A stretch of DNA of 64,000 nt from Microbacterium sp. GTDB taxonomy: Bacteria > Actinomycetota > Actinomycetes > Actinomycetales > Microbacteriaceae. Made by a program: the position numbers and the translations under genes. Shown piece after piece: positions 55,177-63,402 of this stretch; the stretch's first letter is position 1; every line of letters begins with the position of its first letter. The notes beneath the pieces are model-generated. The model was not told the origin of the DNA. It saw nothing but the letters and a program-made list of their open reading frames with translations, and made no database searches. The stretch covers positions 1 to 64,000 of the forward strand of contig JAEKKN010000032.1 of NCBI GenBank assembly GCA_019510305.1, read 5' to 3'.

Positions 55177-56711
55177 CAGCGGTACCTCCCCTCAGCCCAC
55201 CAGCGACCGCCGGTGCAGAACACCAGCCAGGCGCGCTCGCGGTCGTCGACGATCTGCAGCCGGTGCCCCTTCTTGCCGCCGTCAGCCGCCCACCGCCGTT
55301 CGGCGATCGGCCACGGGCCCGCCCACGCCTGCACGCCGGCCCCGTCTATGCGCGCGGGCGAGGCGGAGAGCGAACCCCGGCCGTCGATGCCGATGCTCTC
55401 GCCCGTCGCCGACTCCACGCCGATGGGCCGTGGCGGGAGGAACACCTCGGCAGGCACCGGATCGGGCAGGCTCCCCGGCCACGGGCGCACCGGATCGCGG
55501 GGGGCGACGGCGCGCTCGCCCCAGGGCGTGAGCACCTGCCGATCGGCGAGCCAGCGTCCGCCCGCGATCGCGGCGGTGACCACCCCCTCGTGCCCGAGCA
55601 TGGTCTGCACGCGGGAGACCGCGTGGTGCAGACGCTCGTCGGTGGCCGAGCCGAACAGGCCGGGCTGATGATGGGCCGCGTCGTCGACCGCGACCGGCAC
55701 GATGCGCACGGCCACGATGCCGCCGAACGCTCTGGCTTCGTCGACGGGCGTCTGCGCAGACTCCGCAGCCAGCGCCTCGAGCTGCCAGCGCACGCGATCG
55801 ACGAGATCCGCGGCGTCGAAGCAGGTCGGATGCAGCCACGACCGGGAGAACACCTGTCCGTTGTCGTCGGTCAGGTCGATGCGCACCTCGGTGCACACGG
55901 AAGCAGCGTCGTCGAGGGCGAGGAGCACGGCATCCGCAGTCTGCCGCACGGCGAAGGCTACCTGATCGGTGCCGGCCAGGGCGGGTTCGAACTCCACGGC
56001 CCGCACGAGCTCGGGATCGGGAGGCCGCGGAGCGGGCACCCGGGAATCCGCGCCGGCCGCCAGGGCGTGAAGGCGCGCTCCGCGCTCGCCGAAGCGATCG
56101 CGGACCTCGATGGCGTCGAGTGCGGCGAATCCGCCGAGGGTGTGCACGCCCAGGCGGGTCAGGAGGCCCGCGAGATGCTCATCGCGGAGCGCCTGCACAG
56201 GGAGAGGGGCGAGGAACTCCGCCGAGCGCCCTGCCGGGACGACCGTGCACGGCTCGGACCCGTGCGCAGCGAGCTCAGCCGTGAACGGGCCGTCGGCGAC
56301 GCCTATCCGGGCTTCGGAGTACCCGGCCTCGGTGAGGATGTCGAGCAGCGCGCTGCCCGCCTCGGCCTCCCCTCCGTGGAAGCGTGCCAACCCTCTGGCG
56401 CGGATCACGGCGAGCCCGGGGCGCAGCAGCGTCGCCCCCGGTGCGTGCCGCTCGACGAGCCGCAGCACGGGGAGGAACGCGCGATCGTCCCTCGTCGGAT
56501 CGTGGGGGAGCACCCGCAAGGCGGCGAGCCGCCCCTGGGCCTCTCTGCGACGCTGGCCTATGCGCACTCCGTGCTCGCGGGCGGATGCCGTGCACGCCAC
56601 GACGGCGTTCGCGTGCACCAGTGCGGTGGGCGGATGCGGCGGCGGGCCGAGGGCGGCGCGCAGCGGCCAGTCGGGCAACCACAGGGCGAAGACGCGGAGC
56701 GGAGACGTCAT
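55176..56711 (-). CDS. imuB: ImuB-like inactive Y-family polymerase
   Basis: The 511-residue protein follows the DinB layout (LRVFALWLPDWPLRAALGPP; EHGVRIGQRRREAQG), but the catalytic carboxylates of active Y-family enzymes are lost: the first motif reads ALWLPDWPL and the SxDE motif reads LRPGLAVIR. This is the ImuB condition, a scaffold that links ImuA, DnaE2 and the beta clamp. Start 56711 overlaps imuA by 4 bases; longer frame to 57209 is its shadow. Confidence 0.9.
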   Translation of the reverse strand: MTSPLRVFALWLPDWPLRAALGPPPHPPTALVHANAVVACTASAREHGVRIGQRRREAQGRLAALRVLPHDPTRDDRAFLPVLRLVERHAPGATLLRPGLAVIRARGLARFHGGEAEAGSALLDILTEAGYSEARIGVADGPFTAELAAHGSEPCTVVPAGRSAEFLAPLPVQALRDEHLAGLLTRLGVHTLGGFAALDAIEVRDRFGERGARLHALAAGADSRVPAPRPPDPELVRAVEFEPALAGTDQVAFAVRQTADAVLLALDDAASVCTEVRIDLTDDNGQVFSRSWLHPTCFDAADLVDRVRWQLEALAAESAQTPVDEARAFGGIVAVRIVPVAVDDAAHHQPGLFGSATDERLHHAVSRVQTMLGHEGVVTAAIAGGRWLADRQVLTPWGERAVAPRDPVRPWPGSLPDPVPAEVFLPPRPIGVESATGESIGIDGRGSLSASPARIDGAGVQAWAGPWPIAERRWAADGGKKGHRLQIVDDRERAWLVFCTGGRWWAEGRYR

Positions 56712-57460
56712 CCGGCCACCGCCAGGGGGGCGAACCGCATCGGCAGCTCGGTGATGGCGGCGGGGGCCGTCTCGATCGCCTCGACCGCTCCGTGGCTTCC
56801 CGGCAGGCGCACCTGCACGCTCGAGGCGAGCGGAGCGCGTCTGATCTGCGCGGTCACGGTCGCCGTGCAGTCCTGGAGCAGCCCCCACCCTTCGCCGAGA
56901 CCGTGCCAGTGCGGGTCGGTCAGTCGGATGCTGCCCTCGCTCTGCGGCCAGGCCTTGCTCGCCGCCGATTCGGTGACGAGCAAGGTGGTGCCGCGGTCGC
57001 GCAGCCGGGCGCTCAGTCGCGAGACGTCGGCATCGCGGACCCGTGAGCCCGGATGCACCGCGATCAGCGGGACGACCTCGGCGAGGGCGGAGGTCGCCGC
57101 CAGCCAGCGCTCTGCGGGGTTCGGCACGAGGATCAGCCGCTCGAGATCGATGCCGAATGCGGCGGCGGCTTCGATCCCGAGCGTCGGCATGCCGATCACC
57201 GCGCACCAATGCCCCTTCTGAGAGGCCGCGCTGAGCATCGCGAGGATGAGAGAGGGAGAGGGGGACACCGTGTAGGCGGAGCCGGTGAGCAGTCCGCCGT
57301 CGGGAAGCAGCGAGGAGAAGGCGGAGTGGAGGGGGAGCAGCGGATGCTCGCTGCGTCGCCGTTGCATGCGGCTGATCTCACGGCGCAGCCTCAGCACCTC
57401 TCCTGCGCGGACGTCGGCCGGCGCGGAGAGCAGTGGCGCTGAGTCGAGCATGTTCCCCAT
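56708..57460 (-). CDS. imuA: ImuA-like RecA-related protein
   Basis: The 250-residue protein has a RecA-like core without clear Walker motifs: HPLLPLHSAFSSLLPDGGLL, SPSLILAMLSAASQKGHWCA and IAVHPGSRVRDADVSRLSARL. Length and place first in imuA-imuB-dnaE2 identify the ImuA role: partner of ImuB in SOS mutagenesis. Start MGNMLDSA at 57460 lies just below a degenerate SOS box and a TAGATT -10; the in-frame extension to 57550 is less likely. Confidence 0.82.
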   Translation of the reverse strand: MGNMLDSAPLLSAPADVRAGEVLRLRREISRMQRRRSEHPLLPLHSAFSSLLPDGGLLTGSAYTVSPSPSLILAMLSAASQKGHWCAVIGMPTLGIEAAAAFGIDLERLILVPNPAERWLAATSALAEVVPLIAVHPGSRVRDADVSRLSARLRDRGTTLLVTESAASKAWPQSEGSIRLTDPHWHGLGEGWGLLQDCTATVTAQIRRAPLASSVQVRLPGSHGAVEAIETAPAAITELPMRFAPLAVAG

Positions 57461-57470
57461 ATCTCCATCT

Positions 57471-57486
57471 TCGAATCTATGTACTA
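57471..57486. promoter_or_regulatory. degenerate LexA (SOS) box before imuA
   Basis: TCGAATCTATGTACTA matches the actinobacterial SOS box TCGAAC-N4-GTTCGA at 9 of 12 fixed positions and overlaps TAGATT, the likely -10 of imuA. SOS control of imuAB-dnaE2 is known elsewhere; the match here is imperfect. Confidence 0.4.
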
Positions 57487-57581
57487 TTAAATCAAGTGGA
57501 CGTGATGACGTTAGTTCGAACGTCCGACATCGCTCTTTCGAGTTATCCACACCCTCTGGGCCGCAGTATCCGCAGATCTCC

Positions 57582-57587
57582 TACCCT
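57582..57587 (+). promoter_or_regulatory. -10 hexamer of the prepilin peptidase gene
   Basis: TACCCT ends 6 bases before ATG 57594. Confidence 0.4.
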
Positions 57588-57593
57588 TCGAGG

Positions 57594-58115
57594 ATGGATC
57601 CGCGCACCGCCCTCGTCGTCGTCGCGCACGTCGGCCTGGTCGGCGTCGGCGCGTGGCTGCTGGTGATCGACATCCGCACGCATCGACTGCCCAACCGCAT
57701 CGTGCTGCCCGCCATCGCCGCGGTCTCGCTGCTGGCCGTGCTCGACGCCGTGATGACGGGAGACGACGCAGCCCTCGTCAGGGCGCTGTGGGGACTGCTG
57801 ATCCTCGGCGGCTTCTACGCCGTTCTGCGTCTGGCCAGCAGATCGGGCATGGGTGGCGGCGACGTCAAGCTCGCCGCTCTCATCGGCGCCGTGCTCGGCT
57901 GGCACAGCTGGACGGCGCTCGCCGTCGGCGCGGCATCCGCTTTCGTGCTCGCCGCCCTCTACGCGCTGGTGCTCATCCTGCTGCGCAGGGCCACGGGTTC
58001 CACCCGCATCGCCTTCGGGCCCTGGATGATCATCGGCGCGGTTCTCGGCGTCGCGATCACGGCGGCCCGCTGGACGGGCAGATCATCCCCCTCGGCGACG
58101 CGGACGACAAGCTGA
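57594..58115 (+). CDS. A24 prepilin peptidase
   Basis: The 173-residue membrane protease has about six helices. The two catalytic aspartates are in VIDIRTHRLPNRI (about residue 22) and GMGGGDVKLAALIG (about residue 86; GxGD core). It lacks the N-methylase domain, like other short peptidases. No pilus or competence genes lie nearby. Its last 13 residues (GRSSPSATRTTS) look unlike a real ending; coding signal continues in another frame. Confidence 0.86.
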   Translation: MDPRTALVVVAHVGLVGVGAWLLVIDIRTHRLPNRIVLPAIAAVSLLAVLDAVMTGDDAALVRALWGLLILGGFYAVLRLASRSGMGGGDVKLAALIGAVLGWHSWTALAVGAASAFVLAALYALVLILLRRATGSTRIAFGPWMIIGAVLGVAITAARWTGRSSPSATRTTS

Positions 58116-58252
58116 TCATCCCCTACAGCGAGACGCAGGTGGTGTACAACCGCCGCGGCGAGCCCTCGAACACGGGTGAGAGCGACGGCCCCACCGAGAT
58201 CGACTACTGGTACGACGAGTCCCTCGAGGAAATCAACCCCTCGGATGACTGA
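58075..58252 (+). pseudogene. coding remnant or shifted C-terminal tail of the peptidase
   Basis: In the -1 frame relative to the peptidase, bases 58075-58252 encode DGQIIPLGDADDKLIIPYS and a Glu/Asp-rich tail ending YDESLEEINPSDD, with high G/C at the third position throughout. No ATG/GTG start lies before 58139. One extra base near 58078 would join it to the peptidase. A sequencing error, an old frameshift or a programmed shift are all possible; the alternative, a 37-residue GTG ORF at 58139, lacks a ribosome site. Confidence 0.5.
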
Positions 58253-58877
58253 GACCCCCGACGGCTCAGGGCACTCCCGCACCGTCGAGGTCGAGCGCAA
58301 GTACGACGTCGATGTCGCCACCCCGCTGCCGCAGTGGCAGGGACTCCCCGGAGTCGACGCGGTGAGCGACGCAGAGGTGCGTGAGCTCGACGCCCGCTAC
58401 CTCGACACGGCGGATGCCGCGCTCTCGCGCGCCGGCGTTGCTCTGCGCCGCCGCACCGGAGGGCCGGACGCCGGCTGGCACATCAAGGGACCGCGAGAAG
58501 GCGACGGCCGGCTCGAGATCGGCTGGTCGCTCGGTGAGGACGAGAGCGTTCCGGACGCGGTCATGGAGACCCTGTCGCGATGGACGAGAGATGAGCTGAC
58601 CCCGCTCGCGCGCATCGAGAACAGTCGCACCGCCTATCTGCTCACCGGCCCGGAGGGCGTCGTGGCGGAGTTCGTCGACGATCACGTCCGCGCCACGGAC
58701 CTCCGTCAGGGCGTCCGGCGCGAATGGCGGGAGTGGGAACTGGAGCTCGGTCCCGCCGCACCCGCCGATGAGGCGGGACGCGAAGAGCTGTTCGCCGCAG
58801 CCGAGAGAGCGATCTTCGCCGCGGGCGGGCGCGAGGCGGCGTCCGGCTCGAAGCTCGCCCGCGCTCTCGGATTCTGA
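58245..58877 (+). CDS. CYTH domain phosphohydrolase-like protein
   Basis: The 210-residue protein has the CYTH ExExK signature in VEVERKYDV (about residue 16) and a beta-tunnel pattern with RRRTGGPDAGWHIKGPR and AEFVDDHVRAT. CYTH enzymes bind triphosphates (thiamine triphosphate, inorganic triphosphate). The ATG at 58245 overlaps the preceding coding tail by 8 bases (ATGACTGA). Confidence 0.85.
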   Translation: MTETPDGSGHSRTVEVERKYDVDVATPLPQWQGLPGVDAVSDAEVRELDARYLDTADAALSRAGVALRRRTGGPDAGWHIKGPREGDGRLEIGWSLGEDESVPDAVMETLSRWTRDELTPLARIENSRTAYLLTGPEGVVAEFVDDHVRATDLRQGVRREWREWELELGPAAPADEAGREELFAAAERAIFAAGGREAASGSKLARALGF

Positions 58878-58929
58878 GCCGAAGCGCAACCCCTTTCGCG
58901 AAGACCGCGGTGCATGCTTGAGTGACAGC

Positions 58930-60090
58930 ATGCACCCACCTGTCAGGCTCCGCTCGCTGCACACGATCGTTCCCGACACCGTCCTCGTTCAGGACGAGGT
59001 GCGAGACGTCTTCGCCTCGCAGCCCGACATCGGGCGGCTGGCGCAGCGCATCGTCGGCGCGTCGTTCAACGGCTCCGGCATCGACTCGCGGCACACGGTG
59101 ATCGACGAGCTGTCGCTCACGGCTGAGACCGACGATCCCGTCTTCTTCGACAGGGCGACCGGCGCTCTGCTCTCCCCGGGCACGAAGACGCGCAACGACG
59201 TCTACGTCCGCGAGGCGAGCCGTCTGTTCGTCGAAGCGGCGCGCGGGTCGATCGACGCCGATCCCGACATCCAGGCATCCGACATCACGCATGTCATCAC
59301 GGTCTCCTGCACCGGATTCCACGCACCGGGCCCCGAGTACGAGATCGTCAGGGCGCTGGGGCTCGCCGACTCGGTGCAGCGCTACCACCTCGGATTCATG
59401 GGCTGCTACGCCTCCATGCCCGCGCTGCGCGCTGCGCGCCAGTTCTGCATCGCCGACCCCGAAGCCGTCGTGCTCGTGGCCAGTGTCGAGCTGTGCACCC
59501 TGCACCTGCGCTCCTCGGAGGACCCCGACACGATCGTCGCCTCTTCCCTGTTCGCCGATGGCGCGGCAGCGGGCCTCGTCACCGCACGGGACCTCCCGAC
59601 GTCGGTCACGGCGCTCCGACTGGACCGGTTCCACACGGCCATCGCCCCCGAGGGTGAGAAGGACATGGCCTGGACGATCGGCGACAGCGGCTTCGAGATG
59701 ATCCTCTCCACGTCCGTTCCCCAGATCATCGGAGAGACGATCATCGGCGCGCTGCGGCCGCTCTACGCGGGGGAGAGCGAGCTCGCAGCGGCCTTCGAGG
59801 AGGGACGCGTCGGCGATCGCGTCGAGCACTGGGCGATCCACCCCGGCGGACGCAGCATCCTCGATCGCGTGCAGGAGCGCCTGCACCTCACGGATGCGCA
59901 GCTGCACCCCGCACGAGAGGTGCTGCGCGTGAACGGCAACATGTCGAGCGCGACGATCCTCTTCGTGCTGAAGCACATCCTCGAGCAGCAGGATGCGCAG
60001 CCGGGAGAGCGCGTCGCCGCCATGGCGTTCGGACCAGGGCTGACGGCGGAGAGCGCGCTGCTGACGGTCGAGGCGCCAGAGGCGCCATGA
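58930..60090 (+). CDS. type III polyketide synthase
   Basis: The 386-residue enzyme has the thiolase-fold catalytic triad: Cys in TVSCTGFHAPG (about 127), His in HWAIHPGGRS (about 305) and Asn in RVNGNMSSATI (about 337). Chalcone/stilbene synthase relatives in actinobacteria make alkylresorcinols, alkylpyrones or tetrahydroxynaphthalene; product unknown. ATG 58930 is chosen because upstream sequence is not conserved in character. Overlaps the methyltransferase by 4 bases. Confidence 0.93.
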   Translation: MHPPVRLRSLHTIVPDTVLVQDEVRDVFASQPDIGRLAQRIVGASFNGSGIDSRHTVIDELSLTAETDDPVFFDRATGALLSPGTKTRNDVYVREASRLFVEAARGSIDADPDIQASDITHVITVSCTGFHAPGPEYEIVRALGLADSVQRYHLGFMGCYASMPALRAARQFCIADPEAVVLVASVELCTLHLRSSEDPDTIVASSLFADGAAAGLVTARDLPTSVTALRLDRFHTAIAPEGEKDMAWTIGDSGFEMILSTSVPQIIGETIIGALRPLYAGESELAAAFEEGRVGDRVEHWAIHPGGRSILDRVQERLHLTDAQLHPAREVLRVNGNMSSATILFVLKHILEQQDAQPGERVAAMAFGPGLTAESALLTVEAPEAP

Positions 60091-60803
60091 GTCCCGATCT
60101 CTCGGTCCGCGCCGTCGCTGCGCACGAGCTGATGGACGACCCGCATGCGGATCAGCGGATGCTGGAGCACACCTACCGCCGGTTCGCGCTGATCAACTCC
60201 GTCGTGTCGCGCCCCGGTCTGCTCTATCGTCGTGACATCCGCCCGCGCGCCCGACGAGGGCGCGTGCGGATCCTCGACGTGGGGTCAGGCGGTGGCGACC
60301 TCTGCCGCATGCTCGCCGCCCGCCTGCGCCGGGACGGATTGCCGGCCCACATCACGGCGCTCGACGCCGACGATCGGGCGACACGATGGGCTTCGGCCCA
60401 TGACGCCGGCGCAGCGGTGCGATATCTCTGCGCGCACACGGCCGACCTGGTGCGAGTGGGGGAGACCTTCGACATCGTGCTGTCCAACCACGTGCTGCAT
60501 CACCTGGGACCCGATGAGCTGCAGCAGCTCCTCTCCGAGACGCGTGTGCTCGCGGGGGACGGCGGGCTCGTCGTGCACGGCGACATCGCACGCAGCCGGT
60601 TCGCCTACGTGCTCTTCGCCGCGCTCACCCTGCCGCTCGCGAAGAACCTGCTGGCGGGCTCGTTCATCCGCGATGACGGACTCACCAGCATCCGCCGGTC
60701 CTACACAGCATCGGAGCTGGCCGCCGTCGCACCGTCGGGCTGGCAGGTGCGCACCGGAATCCCCTCGCGCATCGAGTTGCGATGGGGACCGGCGGATGCC
60801 TGA
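60087..60803 (+). CDS. class I SAM methyltransferase
   Basis: The 238-residue enzyme has VRILDVGSGGGDLCRMLAAR (SAM motif I, about 60), LDADDRATRWA and FDIVLSNHVLHHLGPDEL. It probably O- or C-methylates the type III PKS product. Coupled to both neighbours (4 and 8 base overlaps). Confidence 0.9.
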   Translation: MSPDLSVRAVAAHELMDDPHADQRMLEHTYRRFALINSVVSRPGLLYRRDIRPRARRGRVRILDVGSGGGDLCRMLAARLRRDGLPAHITALDADDRATRWASAHDAGAAVRYLCAHTADLVRVGETFDIVLSNHVLHHLGPDELQQLLSETRVLAGDGGLVVHGDIARSRFAYVLFAALTLPLAKNLLAGSFIRDDGLTSIRRSYTASELAAVAPSGWQVRTGIPSRIELRWGPADA

Positions 60804-61914
60804 TCACGACGTCATCGTCGTCGGCGCCGGTCCCGTCGGCCTGCTGGCGGCGTGCCTGCTGCTCCAGAAGGGCCTCGACGTCGTGGTGTGCGAGAAGCAC
60901 AGCGGGCAGGATCCGCGCACCAGGGCGATCGGGATCCATCCGCCCGGTCTTCGAGCGCTCGACGAGGCGGGCATCGGGGAGAAGGTGCGCGCCGAGGCGC
61001 TGGCGCTCAGAGGCGGCGATGTGCTCAGCCGTGGTCGGATGCTCGCCTCCGTCGATTTCGCGGATGATCGGCGGATCATGATCCTGCCCCAGCGGCGGAC
61101 GGGGACTCTGCTGCGGGAGCGGCTCGTGCGTCTCGACTCCGACGCGCTGCGCCTCGGATGCTCTGCGATCTCGGCCCGAGACGAAGGCGATTTCGCTCGG
61201 CTCACCGTCGAGATCGGCGGGTCTCACGCCGAGCTCACCGCCTCGCTCATCGTCGCGGCCGACGGTGTGCGCAGTCCTCTGCGTGAGGGACTCGACGTGC
61301 CCTGGCGTGCCAGCGCCGGGGCGGCGACCTACGCGATGCTCGACGTCCCAGACGCCTCTGCCGTCGACCGTGCCCGGCTGCACTGCGAACCGGGAGGACT
61401 GGTCGAGTGCTTCCCGCTCACCGACGGGACGAGGCGGTGGGTGGCCCGTGAGGCGGATGGACCGCTCGGCGACGTCGACGCCTTCCGGGCGGCGATCCGG
61501 GGTCGCACCGGCGTCGACCTGCAGGTGCCGCCGGGAGCGCGGCCGGTCGTGTTCCGGGCGGCGCAGCATCGTGCGGACCGCGCCGTTCTCGGCCGGATCG
61601 TGCTTCTCGGCGACGCGGCGCACGAGGTCAGCCCGATCGGCGGACAGGGCATGAACCTCGGCTGGGTCGCCGCGCAGCGTCTCGCTCACGCGATCGGCGA
61701 TCTCGGGGGCACGGGCGCTCCCGATCTCCGCGAGGTCGAGCGTGGCAACGCCCGCACGGCGAGAAAGGTGCAACGCCGGGCGCACTTCTACATGTCGATG
61801 GGCGCGCCTGCAGAGGGAGCCCGACTCGGCGCGCGCGAGCGGCTGATCAGGACGCTCGGCTCGCCGCCGTTGCGGGGGCGCATGGCGGCGATGATCACGA
61901 TGGCGCGGCTGTAG
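60796..61914 (+). CDS. FAD-dependent monooxygenase
   Basis: The 372-residue flavoprotein begins with a GxGxxG FAD motif (VIVVGAGPVGLLAACLLLQK), then RAIGIHPPGLRALDEAGIG, DGVRSPLREGL and LLGDAAHEVSPIGGQGMNLG. It matches aromatic hydroxylases of the PHBH family and would hydroxylate the polyketide. It ends the operon before a strong terminator. ATG 60796 overlaps the methyltransferase by 8 bases. Confidence 0.92.
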   Translation: MPDHDVIVVGAGPVGLLAACLLLQKGLDVVVCEKHSGQDPRTRAIGIHPPGLRALDEAGIGEKVRAEALALRGGDVLSRGRMLASVDFADDRRIMILPQRRTGTLLRERLVRLDSDALRLGCSAISARDEGDFARLTVEIGGSHAELTASLIVAADGVRSPLREGLDVPWRASAGAATYAMLDVPDASAVDRARLHCEPGGLVECFPLTDGTRRWVAREADGPLGDVDAFRAAIRGRTGVDLQVPPGARPVVFRAAQHRADRAVLGRIVLLGDAAHEVSPIGGQGMNLGWVAAQRLAHAIGDLGGTGAPDLREVERGNARTARKVQRRAHFYMSMGAPAEGARLGARERLIRTLGSPPLRGRMAAMITMARL

Positions 61915-61940
61915 CGCCCTCAGAGCAGGCGCCGCAACGA

Positions 61941-61976
61941 GAACGGGGTGACTGCGAGTCCGCAGTCACCCCGTTC
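61941..61976. terminator. bidirectional terminator between monooxygenase and lpdA
   Basis: Sixteen-base perfect arms around AGTC, followed by TTCTTCTTG. It lies between convergent genes and shares its outer GAACGGGGTG stem with 12466-12505. Confidence 0.85.
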
Positions 61977-61992
61977 TTCTTGACTCTGACGA

Positions 61993-63390
61993 TCAGAAGT
62001 TGATCATGTGCCCTGCGAGACCGTGGAAGCCCTCCTGCAGCGCCTCCGACAGCGTCGGGTGGGTGTGCACGTTGCGCGCCAGCTCGAGAGCGGTGAGGTC
62101 CCACTTCTGGGCCAGCGTCAGCTCGGGCAGAAGCTCGGAGACGTCGGGGCCGATCATGTGAGCGCCGATGAGTTCGAGGTGCTCGGCATCCGCGATGAGC
62201 TTGACGAAGCCCACGGGCTCGCCGAGGCCGTGGGCCTTGCCGTTGGCCATGAACGGGAAGGTCGCGACCTTGATCTCGCGTCCCTCGTCCTTGGCCTGCT
62301 GCTCGGTGAGTCCGAACGAGGCGACCTGAGGCGAGCAGAACGTCGCGCGAGGCATCATGCGGTAATCGCCCAGCGTCTGCGTCTCGGCGCCGCCGATGGT
62401 CTCGGCCGCCACGACACCCTGCGCCTCGGCGACGTGGGCGAGCTGGAGCTTGGCGGTCACATCGCCGATGGCGTAGATGCCGTCGACGTTCGTGCGCATG
62501 TGGTCGTCGATGTCGATGGCGCCGCGCTCGGTGAGCTTCACGCCCGTGTTCTCCAGGCCGTAGCCGGTGACGTTCGGGGCGAATCCGATCGACATGAGCA
62601 CCTTGTCTGCGGTGATCGAGCCCTGCTGGCCGTCCTTCGCGGTGTAGGTGACGGTGACGTCGGAGCCGTTGTCGACCACGGTCTCGACCTTGGTGGAGGT
62701 CAGGATGTCGACGCCGTAGTTCTTGTACTGCTTGGCGATCTCCTTCGAGACGTCCGCATCCTCGTTCGGGAGGGCGCGGTCGAGGAACTCGATGATCGTG
62801 ACCTTCACGCCGTAGTTCGTCAGCACGTAGGCGAACTCCATGCCGATCGCACCGGCGCCGACGATGACGATCGACTCGGGCAGCTCGCGGGTCATGATCT
62901 GCTCTTCGTACGTCACGACGTTCTCGCTCAGCGTGACGCCGGGCAGCAGACGGACGGTCGAGCCGGTAGCGATGATGACGTTGTCGAAGGTGACCTCTTC
63001 GGTCGTGCCGTCGGCCTTGGCGACCGAGATGGCCTTCGGGCCCGTGAAGGTGCCGCGACCGTCGTACTCGGTCACCTTGTTCTTCTTCATCAGGAAGTGG
63101 ATGCCCTTGACGCGACCGTCGGCGACCACGCGGCTGCGATCGAACGCTTTGCCGAAGTCGATCGTGAACTCACCCGAGATTCCGAAGAACTCGGCCTTGT
63201 GGTTCAGCGTGTGTGCGAGCTCCGCGTTCTTGAGGAGAGCCTTGGAGGGGATGCAGCCGACGTTGAGGCACACACCGCCCCAGTACTTCTCCTCGATGAT
63301 CGCGGTGGACAGGCCGAGCTGCGCGCTGCGAACCGCAGCGACATATCCGCCAGGACCTGCACCAAGGATGACGACGTCGTAGTGTGGCAT
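61993..63390 (-). CDS. lpdA: dihydrolipoyl dehydrogenase
   Basis: The 465-residue flavoprotein is the E3 component of 2-oxoacid dehydrogenase complexes. It has the FAD motif [19 protein letters not shown], the redox Cys pair in [16 protein letters not shown], the NAD motif [16 protein letters not shown] and the C-terminal catalytic His-Glu in [10 protein letters not shown]. Leaderless -10 hexamer (63397-63402) lies 6 bases before ATG 63390. Confidence 0.96.
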   Translation of the reverse strand: MPHYDVVILGAGPGGYVAAVRSAQLGLSTAIIEEKYWGGVCLNVGCIPSKALLKNAELAHTLNHKAEFFGISGEFTIDFGKAFDRSRVVADGRVKGIHFLMKKNKVTEYDGRGTFTGPKAISVAKADGTTEEVTFDNVIIATGSTVRLLPGVTLSENVVTYEEQIMTRELPESIVIVGAGAIGMEFAYVLTNYGVKVTIIEFLDRALPNEDADVSKEIAKQYKNYGVDILTSTKVETVVDNGSDVTVTYTAKDGQQGSITADKVLMSIGFAPNVTGYGLENTGVKLTERGAIDIDDHMRTNVDGIYAIGDVTAKLQLAHVAEAQGVVAAETIGGAETQTLGDYRMMPRATFCSPQVASFGLTEQQAKDEGREIKVATFPFMANGKAHGLGEPVGFVKLIADAEHLELIGAHMIGPDVSELLPELTLAQKWDLTALELARNVHTHPTLSEALQEGFHGLAGHMINF

Positions 63391-63396
63391 GCCTTC

Positions 63397-63402
63397 AGCC
63401 TA
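63397..63402 (-). promoter_or_regulatory. -10 hexamer of lpdA
   Basis: TAGGCT on the minus strand ends 6 bases before ATG 63390, a leaderless pattern. Confidence 0.45.

Noticed and set aside
57543..57551. TTATCCACA, a perfect DnaA box
   Set aside because: Only one box between imuA and the prepilin peptidase; no cluster, AT-rich stretch or origin gene nearby.
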